This document shows, one piece after another, positions 7,543 to 16,504 of a stretch of 64,000 bases of DNA. The position numbers and the translations under genes are program-made. The DNA is taken from contig NZ_CP032677.1 of assembly GCF_003627215.1 (NCBI RefSeq), positions 2,671,501-2,735,500 on the forward strand, written 5' to 3'. Each line of letters opens with the position of its first letter. The stretch's first letter is position 1. The DNA comes from Pseudomonas sp. Leaf58. GTDB taxonomy: Bacteria; Pseudomonadota; Gammaproteobacteria; Pseudomonadales; Pseudomonadaceae. Under the pieces are notes generated by a model that saw nothing but the letters and a program-made list of their open reading frames with translations, was not told the DNA's origin and did not search any database.

Positions 7543-10500
7543 ATGAAAACACCCCTGATCCGCCCTACCAGGCACGCATTCCAGCTGTCCTCCGTCACTG
7601 TGCTGATGGTCAGTCTTGGGCTGATCACGGCCATCGCCTCCCCCCTTGACGACAACAGCATGCCCCCGCCGACCGACCCGTCGGCCTACTCCGACCAACC
7701 AGACGATCCGACCCCGGCATTGCTCAATCTGAGCACCTTACCCGAGGCCAATGAAGGCTCGCTGGAGCTGACTGATGGCGCTTGGGGCGACCGCAGCACG
7801 GTCACCACCGACAACGTGCTGCCGCCACTCATGCAAACCTCGGACAGGTACCCCACCAACGGCAAGCCCAGCCCGCTGTACGGTGCCCAGCCGTTTACCC
7901 AGCAATTGCTGCTGTTTGAAGAATTCGGCCCGGAAAAGCTCGACCCGACACTGCCACCACCCGACTTGACCTTCCCGGTCCCCACCCTGGGCGCGTCGCC
8001 AGCGCAAGACCCTAACGTAGTGGCCCGCAGCGGGCCCAGCGGCACTGCGCTGGAAGCGTTTCTCAAGCAGCCGGGCCTGTATCCATTCCCGGCCCAATAC
8101 TCAAACGTGCTTGATCGCAACCCATGGAAGGCACAGATCGAGATGTTCCTCAATCGCCACCCCGTCGGTTCGCCGGCAGAAGGCCGGCCGCCAGGAAAAG
8201 GCTGGTCGCACCAGCGCTGGAACGAGTTTTATCCCCAGGCTGGGTTCAAGACCGCCCAGGCCGGCGCGCGCATCAACCTTGGCCTGCGTGACCGCAAACA
8301 AATGCACAACTATGCCCTTGGCGAATTCGCACCGGGCGGCCTGTACTACCAAACCTCCGACATCCCCACCACCCTGGGCACTACCAAGGGCATCGATACC
8401 CGCTTCCACCCGAACTTCCCGCTGCAAAACCACAAGTCGCTGTGGACCTTCGATGGCACCTTCCCGCCCAAGCTGCTGATGGTGCGCTATGGCCAGCCGA
8501 TCCTGATGCGCCATTACAACGCCCTGCCGATCGACCCGTCGGCCAACGGCGGCTTTGGCCTGCACACCATCTCTACCCACGAGCACAACGGCCATTCGCC
8601 GGCCGAGAGCGACGGCTTTGCCAACGCTTACTTCTTCCCGGGCCAGTACTATGACTACCGCTGGCCGGTGCAACTGGCCGGTTACGACACCATCAATACC
8701 CGCGCCCAGGACCCCCGTGCCGCATTCCCCTGCTCGCCGGGCGAAACCCTGTTCGTCAACGACGCCTCGCCAGGCCTGAAAACCTGCGAAAACGGCAGCA
8801 TCAAGATTCGCGGTGATTGGCGCGAAACCATGAGTACCCACTGGTTCCACGACCACATGATGGATTTCACGGCGCAGAACGTCTACAAAGGCAACGCCGT
8901 GATGATGAACTACTACAGCGCCCTGGACCGCGGCAACGAAGCCCTGCAGGATGGCGTCAACCTGCGCTTCCCGAGCGGCTCGGCCATGCCGTGGGGTAAC
9001 CGTGACTACGACGTCAACCTGGTAGTCGCCGACAAGGCCTGGGATGCCAACGGCCAGCTGTGGTTCAACCCGTTCAACACCGATGGTTTCCTCGGCGACC
9101 AGATCCTCGTCAACTGGCAGTACCAGCCCAAGCTCAAGGTCCGCGCGCGCAGCTATCGCTTCCGCATCCTCAACGGTTCGGTGTCGCGCTACTTCAAGTT
9201 TGCCGTGGTGCGTGAAATTGCCGGTAGCAGTGGCGAGTTCAAGGGCCCTTCCGGCTCCAACGTGTCGTATGCCCGCGTGCCGTTCCACATGATTGCCAAC
9301 GACGGCAACATCATGGAACACGCCGTGCCATTCGACGGCACCATGGACCTCAACGGCGACGGTGATACCAAGGACAACAACGGTATCCTGCCGCTACAAG
9401 GCATTGCCGAACGCTACGACATCATCATCAACTTCGCCAAGAACGGTATCAAGGCGGGCGACAAGCTGTACTTCGTCAACCTCGAAGAGCACCGTACCGG
9501 CAAAGGCCCTGAAGGTACGATCTCGCTGGCCGACGTGCTGGCCGAGAAATACAAGGCAGTCATCAAGCAGACCAGCAAGGGCCCAGTTTGGGATAACGGC
9601 GACCCCGCCGTCGGCAAGTTCCTGCAACTGCTGGTGCAGCCTTATACCGGCCAAGACCTGAGCATGGATCCGTTGGCCTACGAACCGGCCAAGCCGGGCA
9701 AGGCCGCAGGCCTGAAAATGATCCCGCTGCCGATTGACCGCAACTCGGCCACCGACCAGGCCAAGCTCAAGGATGCCCGCCATCGCGAGTTCATCTTTGG
9801 TCGCTCCGATGGCACCGACACCACCCCTTGGACCATCAAGACCGACGGCGGCTTTGGCTACAGCATGGACCCACGACGCATCAGCGCGGCGCCACAACTG
9901 GCCAACCAGTCCACCGATGGCGGCTTCAGCGGCGACGGAACCCTGGAAGTGTGGAAAATCATCAACGGCGGTAATGGCTGGAGCCACCCGGTGCATGTGC
10001 ACTTCGAAGAAGGCGTGATCCTCAGCCGCGACGGCAAGGCACCGCCAGAATGGGAAAAATGGGCGCGCAAGGACGTCTACCGCATCGGCCCGGATGCCGA
10101 CTCGTCGGAAGAAGTGGAAATGGCCATCCGCTTCCGCGAATTCGCCGGCACGTACATGGAACACTGCCACAACACCCAGCACGAGGACTCCTCGATGTTG
10201 CTGCGCTGGGACCTTGAGCACCCCGGCCAGTTCCAAGTTATGCCAACCCCGCTGCCGGGTTGGGATGGCGTGCAGTACATGGCTTCGGTTGGTCTGCCGA
10301 CCTTCCGCACCAAGGGCCATGATGGCACCGACGACCCAGCCAACAAGCCTCCCGTCGCCGCCAACGACAGTGCTGCAACCACGGCGGGCAAGCCTGTCAC
10401 CCTGAACGTGCTGGCCAACGACACCGACCCGGAAGGCCACCTGCCGCTGACTGTCATTGGCCTTACCCAGCCGGACTCCGGCCAGGGTATTGCCAGCACC

Positions 10501-10935
10501 GACGGCACCACGGTGACCTACACCCCACCGGCCACGGTCGCCACGCCGTTTACCGCCAGCTTCAACTACACGGCGCGGGACGCCAAGGGCGCCGAGTCGG
10601 TGGCACCGGCCACGGTCAGCATCGCGGTCAGCCCGCTGGTGGCGATGGACCAGATCCAGGTCACCAGTGCCACGGTGCAGGTACGCAGCGGCAACCGCTA
10701 CACCTGGGACCTGGCCGGCACTACCTCGGTGGCCACCGGCAACAGCATCACCGTGACCGCAGCCACCACCAGTGGCCCGCTTAACCTGGGCGCTGCCACG
10801 CTGAGTACCGCTACCAGCGGCGCCCGCTGGCGGTTGTCGGTAACCACCACCGGCGTTGGCCCGGCCACGCCGGCCACGGTGACGGTGAAATCGGCGCTGG
10901 GGCAAAGCGTGACGGTGCCAATCAGCATCAAATAG
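7543..10935 (+). CDS. Very large multicopper oxidase with C-terminal Ig-like domain
   Basis: This 1130-residue exported multicopper oxidase has all four copper motifs: HEHNGH (346-351), HWFHDH (433-438), HPVHVH (815-820) and HCHNTQHEDSSM (874-885). The last supplies the Cys875-His pathway and an axial Met for type 1 copper. An N-terminal hydrophobic segment (about 15-33) is a signal peptide or anchor. From about residue 930 an added Ig/cadherin-like module appears (NDSAATTAGKPVTLNVLAND), then a beta-rich tail, suggesting surface attachment or secretion. The long spacing between the second and third copper motifs matches bilirubin-oxidase/McoA-like proteins, some of which oxidise Mn(II). The substrate is not proven. 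A SCO1-type gene follows. Confidence 0.88.
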   Translation: MKTPLIRPTRHAFQLSSVTVLMVSLGLITAIASPLDDNSMPPPTDPSAYSDQPDDPTPALLNLSTLPEANEGSLELTDGAWGDRSTVTTDNVLPPLMQTSDRYPTNGKPSPLYGAQPFTQQLLLFEEFGPEKLDPTLPPPDLTFPVPTLGASPAQDPNVVARSGPSGTALEAFLKQPGLYPFPAQYSNVLDRNPWKAQIEMFLNRHPVGSPAEGRPPGKGWSHQRWNEFYPQAGFKTAQAGARINLGLRDRKQMHNYALGEFAPGGLYYQTSDIPTTLGTTKGIDTRFHPNFPLQNHKSLWTFDGTFPPKLLMVRYGQPILMRHYNALPIDPSANGGFGLHTISTHEHNGHSPAESDGFANAYFFPGQYYDYRWPVQLAGYDTINTRAQDPRAAFPCSPGETLFVNDASPGLKTCENGSIKIRGDWRETMSTHWFHDHMMDFTAQNVYKGNAVMMNYYSALDRGNEALQDGVNLRFPSGSAMPWGNRDYDVNLVVADKAWDANGQLWFNPFNTDGFLGDQILVNWQYQPKLKVRARSYRFRILNGSVSRYFKFAVVREIAGSSGEFKGPSGSNVSYARVPFHMIANDGNIMEHAVPFDGTMDLNGDGDTKDNNGILPLQGIAERYDIIINFAKNGIKAGDKLYFVNLEEHRTGKGPEGTISLADVLAEKYKAVIKQTSKGPVWDNGDPAVGKFLQLLVQPYTGQDLSMDPLAYEPAKPGKAAGLKMIPLPIDRNSATDQAKLKDARHREFIFGRSDGTDTTPWTIKTDGGFGYSMDPRRISAAPQLANQSTDGGFSGDGTLEVWKIINGGNGWSHPVHVHFEEGVILSRDGKAPPEWEKWARKDVYRIGPDADSSEEVEMAIRFREFAGTYMEHCHNTQHEDSSMLLRWDLEHPGQFQVMPTPLPGWDGVQYMASVGLPTFRTKGHDGTDDPANKPPVAANDSAATTAGKPVTLNVLANDTDPEGHLPLTVIGLTQPDSGQGIASTDGTTVTYTPPATVATPFTASFNYTARDAKGAESVAPATVSIAVSPLVAMDQIQVTSATVQVRSGNRYTWDLAGTTSVATGNSITVTAATTSGPLNLGAATLSTATSGARWRLSVTTTGVGPATPATVTVKSALGQSVTVPISIK

Positions 10936-10945
10936 GTGAAAAAGG

Positions 10946-10964
10946 GGGCCGCTGTGCGGCCCTT
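10946..10964 (+). terminator. Terminator after the multicopper oxidase
   Basis: GGGCCGC-TGT-GCGGCCC then TT, 10 bp after the stop. It merges into a REP element, so partial read-through to the SCO1 gene remains possible. Confidence 0.65.
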
Positions 10965-10990
10965 CGCGGGACAAGCCCGCTCCCACAGGG
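10961..10990 (+). repeat. P. putida-type REP element
   Basis: CCTTCGCGGGACAAGCCCGC followed by TCCCACAGGG, an intergenic copy of the repeat found throughout this window. Confidence 0.8.
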
Positions 10991-11059
10991 GGCGCATGGC
11001 TTGCCGGCGATGGGCTGCACAGTAGCCACCCCTATACCGTTATCGACGAGGACCGCATC

Positions 11060-12043
11060 ATGTCCGGCTCATGGCGTTTCCTGCTGGTAATCGCGCTGTT
11101 CGCTGCCAGCATCCCCTTCTGGCCGCTGCAGCCGCAACAACCCGTCGCTGAGGAAACCGCATCGCCTTGGGGCGCTGACTACTTCCCGAATGTCCCGCTG
11201 CTGACCCAGGACGGCGAAAACGTGCGGTTTTTCGACGACCTGATCAAGGACAAAGTGGTCGCCATCAACTTCATCTTCACCGGCTGCTCCGATTCCTGCC
11301 CGGTGGAAACCGCCCGCCTGCGCCAGGTGCAAAAGATCCTCGGTGACCGGGTCGGCAAGGATATCTTCCTTTACTCCATCAGCATCGACCCCTACAACGA
11401 CACCCCCACTACCCTCAAGCGCTACGCCGAAAAGTTCGGCATTGGCCCCGGCTGGACACTGCTTACCGGCGAGCCGGCCGACATCGAGCAACTGCGCCGT
11501 AGCCTGGGCCTCTATATCGAGGGCCTGGAAAACGGCCGTTCCAAGGACCACAACCTGAGCCTGATCATCGGTAACCAGGCCACCGGTCGCTGGATGAAAG
11601 CCTCCCCCTTCGAAAGCCCCTATATCCTCGCCGACCGCTTGGGCAACAGCCTGCATAACTGGAAACAAGCCAACGCCAAGCCACTGGACTATGCCCAGGC
11701 GCCCGAAGTGCGCCCGCCCAGCAGTGGCGAACAGATCTTCCGCACCCGCTGCTCGTCCTGCCACACCCTGGGCACTGCCGAGCCCGGGCAACCCGGCATC
11801 GGCCCGGACCTGCTGGGCGTGACCCGCCAGCGCGACGCCAGCTGGCTGACCCGCTGGCTCAAAGCCCCTGATGAGATGCTGGCCGAGAAAGACCCATTGG
11901 CGTTGCTGCTGTATGAACAGTACAACCGCCTGGCCATGCCCAACATGCGTCTGGGTGACGCCGAAGTCAGTGCGTTGATGAGCTACATGGAGGAAGAGAC
12001 CGCGCGCCTGCAAACACCTCTGGCAGATAAGGGCACGCCATAA
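11060..12043 (+). CDS. SCO1/SenC copper chaperone fused to cytochrome c
   Basis: The protein (327 residues) combines a membrane-anchored SCO1/SenC thioredoxin-fold domain with a C-terminal class I cytochrome c domain. The copper ligands are Cys76 and Cys80 (FTGCSDSCPVE) and His164 (KDHNLSL). Haem attaches at Cys231-Ser-Ser-Cys234-His235, with an axial Met in LAMPNM (293 or 296). It sits 124 bp after the giant multicopper oxidase. The pairing suggests copper delivery to, and electron transfer from, that oxidase (inference). SCO-cytochrome fusions also serve cytochrome oxidase assembly, but no oxidase subunit genes are near. Confidence 0.88.
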   Translation: MSGSWRFLLVIALFAASIPFWPLQPQQPVAEETASPWGADYFPNVPLLTQDGENVRFFDDLIKDKVVAINFIFTGCSDSCPVETARLRQVQKILGDRVGKDIFLYSISIDPYNDTPTTLKRYAEKFGIGPGWTLLTGEPADIEQLRRSLGLYIEGLENGRSKDHNLSLIIGNQATGRWMKASPFESPYILADRLGNSLHNWKQANAKPLDYAQAPEVRPPSSGEQIFRTRCSSCHTLGTAEPGQPGIGPDLLGVTRQRDASWLTRWLKAPDEMLAEKDPLALLLYEQYNRLAMPNMRLGDAEVSALMSYMEEETARLQTPLADKGTP

Positions 12044-12067
12044 AGCACTTTGCCGGCAACTCTGCGA

Positions 12068-12087
12068 GGGCCGATTTGCGGCCCCTT
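12068..12087 (+). terminator. Probable terminator after the SCO1-cytochrome c gene
   Basis: GGGCCG-ATTTG-CGGCCC then CTT, 24 bp after the stop; the stem is GC-rich but the T-run is short. Confidence 0.55.
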
Positions 12088-12172
12088 CGCAGGCGCACAC
12101 AAAGGCCGTGCCGGCCTGCACAACTGTCCCATTTCGTTTATCGTGTGCCCATCGCACACCGACTCCCGCACC

Positions 12173-13123
12173 ATGACCGACATCGAGCGCTACCTTCGCG
12201 CCGCCACCCGTGACAACACCCGGCGCAGCTACCAGGCCGCCATCGAACATTTCGAAACCCACTGGGGCGGTTTTCTGCCGGCCACGGCCGAGAGCATCGC
12301 CCGCTACCTGGCCGACCATGCCGACACGCACGCGGTCAGCACCTTGCGCCAGCGCTTGGCCGCGCTCAGCCAATGGCACGTCGCCCAAGGTTTCCCCGAC
12401 CCGACCAAGGCGCCGCTGGTGCGCCAGGTGCTACGCGGCATCCGTACCCTGCACCCGACGCCCCCCAAGCAGGCCGCACCGCTGTTGCTGCAACACCTGC
12501 AAACGGCTGTGGCCTGTTTTGAAGAGGAAGCCCGCCAAGCGCGCGAACGCCACGACCTGGCAGCCCTGCGCCGGGCGCGGCGCGACGCTGCCTTGCTGTT
12601 GCTGGGTTTTTGGCGCGGCTTTCGCGGTGATGAACTGGCGCGCTTGCGCGTCGAGCATATCCAAGCCGAAGCCGGCGTCGGCATTACCCTGTTCCTGCCG
12701 CACAGCAAGGGCGACCGTGAGGCCTTGGGCGTGCAGCACCGCACCCCGGCTCTCAAGGCCCTGTGCCCGGTCACAGCTTACCTGCAGTGGTTAGAGGTGG
12801 CCGGCATCGCCCATGGGCCCGTGTTTCGCAAGCTCGATCGCTGGGGCAACCTGGGCGATGCCGCGCTCAATAGCAACAGCCTGGTCGGCCTGCTGCGGCG
12901 CATGCTGGAACGCGCCGGGGTGCCAGCGGCGCTGTACACCGGCCACTCACTGCGGCGCGGCTTTGCCACCTGGGCCACGGCTAACGGCTGGGAACTGAAG
13001 TCGCTGATGAGCTACGTGGGCTGGAAAGACGCCAAGTCGGCGTTGCGCTACATCGACGCGGCGCAGCGCTTTGGCGAACTGGCCGTGCTACCGGCCAGCC
13101 AGGCGCAACAGCTTATTCCTTGA
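12173..13123 (+). CDS. Tyrosine-family site-specific recombinase (orphan)
   Basis: This 316-residue tyrosine recombinase has an N-terminal SAM-like core-binding domain and a catalytic domain with Arg151 (GFRGDEL), the His258-x-x-Arg261 pair (GHSLRRGF), Trp284 in the second His/Trp position (VGWKDAKS) and the nucleophile Tyr293 (LRYID). All catalytic positions are filled, so it should be active. ATG 12173 is preferred over an upstream alternative that would add 41 unrelated residues. There are no phage, transposon or integron genes around it and no obvious attachment site. Its last 11 bp overlap the convergent SMP-30 gene. Confidence 0.85.
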   Translation: MTDIERYLRAATRDNTRRSYQAAIEHFETHWGGFLPATAESIARYLADHADTHAVSTLRQRLAALSQWHVAQGFPDPTKAPLVRQVLRGIRTLHPTPPKQAAPLLLQHLQTAVACFEEEARQARERHDLAALRRARRDAALLLLGFWRGFRGDELARLRVEHIQAEAGVGITLFLPHSKGDREALGVQHRTPALKALCPVTAYLQWLEVAGIAHGPVFRKLDRWGNLGDAALNSNSLVGLLRRMLERAGVPAALYTGHSLRRGFATWATANGWELKSLMSYVGWKDAKSALRYIDAAQRFGELAVLPASQAQQLIP

Positions 13124-14105
13124 AGCAGTGCCGAGCGACGCCGCCCACTTCCGGGCGGATGGCATACACGTCGCCGGCGTCCGGGTAATGGTGCAGGCCT
13201 TCAGCGCTCATGCCAAAACGCGCAGTGCTGATGTACAGGGTATTCATGCCCGCCCCGCCGAAGCAGCAACTGGTGGGGCATGGCACCGGCATCAGCACCT
13301 GGTCGGTCAAGTAACCGTGGCGGTCGTAGCGCAGCAGGCAGCTGCCATGGTATTGGCACACCCATAGCCCACCTTCGCGGTCCAGGGCAAGGCCGTCCGG
13401 CCGCCCCAGCTCAGCGGGGGTTTCGGCAAACAGCGTGACCGCGCCCAGGCGCCCTTCGGCCAGGTAACGGGCGCGGTAGATCGCGCGCGCCGCCGAATCG
13501 ACGAAGTACACCGTGTGGCCATCCTGCGACCAGGCAAGGCCGGTGGGCAACGCCATGTCGTCATGGATCACCTGGTCGCTCAACTGCTCGTCAAAGCGGA
13601 ACAGCGCCCCGGTGTTGCCACTCAAGGCATCGTCCATCAGCCCTGTGACGAACCGGCCAAGCGGGTCGCAGGCGCCATCGTTGAAGCGATAGGTCGGGCG
13701 CGGGTGCACCGAGGCCGAATGCTGGCGCACCTTGCGCAACCGCACGTCGAAGATGGCCACACTGGCATCCTCGGTGAAAATCAGGTTGCCTTGATCGGTC
13801 AACGCCAGCGCACCAATGCGTGCAGCGGATTCGTACAGGCACTGCACTTCGCCATCGGGCGCCAGGCGGTTGATGCGCCCGCCAGAAATATCGACGAAGT
13901 ACAACACGCCGCTGCGCTCATCCCAGACCAGGCTTTCGCCCAGGTCGGCGCGGGTTTCGGCGACTTTGACGGGCACATAGCTGCATGCCTTGATGCCGGC
14001 GCAGGGCTCGCTCACCGCCGCCAGCGCTATGGGATAGGGCAGCCCTAGGCCCCGTGCGGCATCGGTGACCGCAACGTTTTCGGGAAAAGGCTCTGTGACG
14101 GGCAT
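13113..14105 (-). CDS. SMP-30/gluconolactonase/LRE family lactonase
   Basis: This is a 330-residue six-bladed beta-propeller of the SMP-30/Gnl/LRE family, which hydrolyses sugar lactones with a divalent metal. Family landmarks are GESLVWDERSGVLYFVDISG (metal-binding Glu), YRFNDGACDPLGRF (Asn/Asp) and GRPDGLALD (Asp). The first 50 or so residues precede the propeller and have no clear signal peptide. It is divergent from a LysR gene whose operator-like palindrome lies in the shared gap. Its 3' end overlaps the recombinase gene by 11 bp. The natural substrate cannot be told from sequence. Confidence 0.88.
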   Translation of the reverse strand: MPVTEPFPENVAVTDAARGLGLPYPIALAAVSEPCAGIKACSYVPVKVAETRADLGESLVWDERSGVLYFVDISGGRINRLAPDGEVQCLYESAARIGALALTDQGNLIFTEDASVAIFDVRLRKVRQHSASVHPRPTYRFNDGACDPLGRFVTGLMDDALSGNTGALFRFDEQLSDQVIHDDMALPTGLAWSQDGHTVYFVDSAARAIYRARYLAEGRLGAVTLFAETPAELGRPDGLALDREGGLWVCQYHGSCLLRYDRHGYLTDQVLMPVPCPTSCCFGGAGMNTLYISTARFGMSAEGLHHYPDAGDVYAIRPEVGGVARHCFKE

Positions 14106-14181
14106 TTGCGGTTACCTTCGATTCTCCTTCCTACGATAACAACAAAAAAATCAATGACTTAATATTAAAAGCATGTAACTT

Positions 14182-14200
14182 TGATATCTAATGGATATCA
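14182..14200. promoter_or_regulatory. Candidate LysR operator, perfect inverted repeat
   Basis: TGATATC-TAATG-GATATCA is a perfect 7-bp inverted repeat with 5-bp spacer, 32 bp upstream of the LysR ATG and inside the divergent promoter region with the SMP-30 gene. Confidence 0.5.
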
Positions 14201-14231
14201 CCGCCGGGTCACCGGGCTGAAGGACCGCTGG

Positions 14232-15143
14232 ATGATCGAGACACGCTTGCTGCGGCAGTTCATTGCCGTGGCCGAAGAACTGCACTTCCACAAGGCTGCC
14301 GAGCGCCTGCATATGGCGCAACCACCGCTAAGCCAGGCGATCAGCCGCCTCGAAAACAAACTCGGTTTCAGCTTGTTTCTGCGCAACAAGCGTGGGGTGC
14401 GGCTGACTGCAGCGGGCACGGTTTTTCTCGACACCGCCTACCGCACGCTGGGTGAGCTGGAACAGGGCATCGAGTATGCGCGCAATGTGTCCGCCGGCAT
14501 CAGCGGCAAGCTGACCATCACCGCCATTTCCATTGCTTATTACGAGTCGCTGCTCAGCACCTTGCGCCGCTTTCGCGAGGCGTATCCGAACGTGCAGTTG
14601 ACCATTCGCGAGATGCCGTCGGCCTCCCAGGCCAAGGCGTTGCTGGCTGGGGAGGCGGACATTGGCTTCATGCGCAGGTTACCGTTGCCGGCTGGCACCC
14701 TCGAATCACGGCTGCTGCTCGATGAGCAGATCGTCATGGCCCTGCCCGCCCGCCATGCGAAGGCGCAAGAGGGCGCGATAGACCTGCGCGCATTTGCCGA
14801 TGAGGATTTTGTGTTCACCCCGCAAGCCCTGGGCGGCGGCTACCACGCGCAGCTGACTGCGCTGTGCGAGGCGGCGGGCTTCTACCCCAGGGTGGTGCAG
14901 GAAGCGGCGCAGATCCATACCTTGCTCGGCCTGGTGGCTTGTGGCTTTGGCGTGGCCCTGGTGCCGGCCTCGTTCATCGGTTCGATCCCGCGCGAGCGCG
15001 TGCGCTTCTGCGCGATTCGCCCGTTTGACGACCAGCCTGCGCCTGGCCTGGGGCTGTACATGAAATGGAACGCCCAGAATGCCTCACCGGCGCTGGCCAA
15101 TTTCATTGCCATGTTCGAAAGCCCGGACTGCGCAGCCCACTAA
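14232..15143 (+). CDS. LysR-family transcriptional regulator
   Basis: This 303-residue LysR protein starts MIETRLLRQFIAVAEELHFH with a typical winged helix (AAERLHMAQPPLSQAISRLE). ATG 14232 is preceded by AAGGA at good spacing; the reading frame could open at TTG 14181 but that would put unrelated residues before the helix-turn-helix. It is divergent from the SMP-30 lactonase gene, which is its likely target. The effector domain belongs to the BenM/CatR-like broad group by its ligand-cleft sequence (FTPQALGGGYH). A REP element separates it from the convergent glycerate kinase gene. Confidence 0.88.
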   Translation: MIETRLLRQFIAVAEELHFHKAAERLHMAQPPLSQAISRLENKLGFSLFLRNKRGVRLTAAGTVFLDTAYRTLGELEQGIEYARNVSAGISGKLTITAISIAYYESLLSTLRRFREAYPNVQLTIREMPSASQAKALLAGEADIGFMRRLPLPAGTLESRLLLDEQIVMALPARHAKAQEGAIDLRAFADEDFVFTPQALGGGYHAQLTALCEAAGFYPRVVQEAAQIHTLLGLVACGFGVALVPASFIGSIPRERVRFCAIRPFDDQPAPGLGLYMKWNAQNASPALANFIAMFESPDCAAH

Positions 15144-15151
15144 TCAAAATC

Positions 15152-15182
15152 TGCTTCGCGGGCACGCCCGCCCCCACAGGGC
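15152..15182 (+). repeat. P. putida-type REP element
   Basis: TGCTTCGCGGGCACGCCCGC followed by CCCCACAGGG, between convergent genes. Confidence 0.8.
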
Positions 15183-15206
15183 TCACCGCACGCATCTGGA
15201 TCTCAC

Positions 15207-16346
15207 TCAAGTTCGCGTTGCGCAGCGCCACAAGCGCCCAATGTCACCAGCCCGCGCTTGCAGCAGTTCGGCAGCATTGGCACACGCTTGTTCCAGGCTC
15301 ATCGGCCCACTGGCCAAGGCAAAGGCGGCATTTACCCCATGGGTATACAGCTGCTGATAACCCTCACCCAAGGTCCCAGCCAGCACCACTACCGGCACCC
15401 CATGGCGCTTGGCAATCCGGGCCACGCCCATCGGTGTCTTGCCCCGCAGGGTCTGGGCATCGAAGCGCCCCTCGCCGGTTACCACCAGGTCCGCGCCCTG
15501 TACCAAGGCGTCCAGCCCGGCCAACTCGGCCACCACGTCCACTCCAGGGCGGAACTGCGCGCCCATGAACGCCCGGGCCGCAAAGCCCATGCCACCGGCA
15601 GCGCCACAGCCAGGGTGGTCCCGCACATCCTCGCCCAGCAGTTGCGCACAATGGTCGGCAAAATGCCCCAGCGCCTGCTCCAGCGCCTGCACCTGCTGCG
15701 GGTTGGCGCCCTTTTGTGGGCCGAAGATTGCCGATGCGCCATTGGCCCCGCACAGCGGGTTATCAACGTCGGCAGCGACTTCGAACTGCACCTCGGCCAG
15801 GCGCGGGTCGAGGTCGCTGGCATCGATGCGCGCCAGCCTGGTAAGGGCCAGGCCGCCCTCTTCCAGCGCTTGCCCGTCTGCATCCAGCAGGCGCAGGCCC
15901 AGCGCCCGTAACATGCCGCTGCCGGCGTCGTTGGTGGCGCTGCCGCCGATTGCCAGCACCACCCGTTGCGCGCCGGCGGCCAAGGCGGCGGCAATGAGCT
16001 CGCCGGTGCCCCACGTGCTGCTGCGGCAGGCATCGCGCAGCCCCGTCGGCACCAATTGCAGGCCACTGGCTTCGGCCATTTCGATGATCGCCGTGCGGCT
16101 TTGTGGCAACCAGCCCCAGCCAGCTTCGACGCTTTGCCCCAGCGGCCCACGCACGGTTTGGCGGCGCAGTTCACCGTGGCTGGCGGCAAGAATGGCCTGC
16201 ATGGTGCCTTCGCCACCGTCGGCCATTGGGCATTCGACCAGCTGCGCCTCAGGCCAGGCCTCGCCCAAGCCCGCTGCGACGGCACGGGCGACACCGGCAG
16301 CGTCGAGGCTGTCCTTGAACGAATCGGGGGCGATGACGATCTTCAT
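15207..16346 (-). CDS. garK: Glycerate kinase (GarK/GlxK family)
   Basis: This 379-residue kinase phosphorylates D-glycerate to phosphoglycerate. It has the family signature MKIVIAPDSFKDSLDAAGVA at the N-terminus, MADGGEGT, GIGGSATNDAGSG-like (AIGGSATNDAGSG) and VVTGEGRFDAQT. The start at 16346 has AGGAG nine bases upstream; a longer frame to 16442 would add 32 residues not found in the family. It faces away from the CdaR-type regulator, which is encoded upstream on the same strand, and that combination with an MFS carrier indicates uptake and use of glycerate or a glycerate-yielding acid. Whether 2- or 3-phosphoglycerate is formed cannot be told. Confidence 0.93.
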   Translation of the reverse strand: MKIVIAPDSFKDSLDAAGVARAVAAGLGEAWPEAQLVECPMADGGEGTMQAILAASHGELRRQTVRGPLGQSVEAGWGWLPQSRTAIIEMAEASGLQLVPTGLRDACRSSTWGTGELIAAALAAGAQRVVLAIGGSATNDAGSGMLRALGLRLLDADGQALEEGGLALTRLARIDASDLDPRLAEVQFEVAADVDNPLCGANGASAIFGPQKGANPQQVQALEQALGHFADHCAQLLGEDVRDHPGCGAAGGMGFAARAFMGAQFRPGVDVVAELAGLDALVQGADLVVTGEGRFDAQTLRGKTPMGVARIAKRHGVPVVVLAGTLGEGYQQLYTHGVNAAFALASGPMSLEQACANAAELLQARAGDIGRLWRCATRT

Positions 16347-16504
16347 GGGGATTCTCCTGTCCTGATGAGCGGCATGCTGACAGGTGGCTGCGCAGGTGGC
16401 CTCGGTCGAATGCACAAAACGCTGGCGGGGTTGTTTGGGCAAATGCCTTTTCGCCTACGATCATGCTCCTTGGGGGCCCGACAAAGAACGTGTCAGCCTG
16501 AAAA

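Noticed and set aside
8101..9321. A 406-residue antisense frame in the oxidase region
   Set aside because: No domain, no ribosome-binding site; it mirrors the oxidase copper-site region.
9394..10986. A 530-residue antisense frame opposite the multicopper oxidase
   Set aside because: It is a shadow frame in GC-rich DNA with no known domain, while the oxidase on the plus strand has all copper motifs.
15258..16365. Overlapping plus-strand frames opposite the glycerate kinase
   Set aside because: Several frames are open at once, a sign of GC bias; only the minus-strand frame has family motifs.
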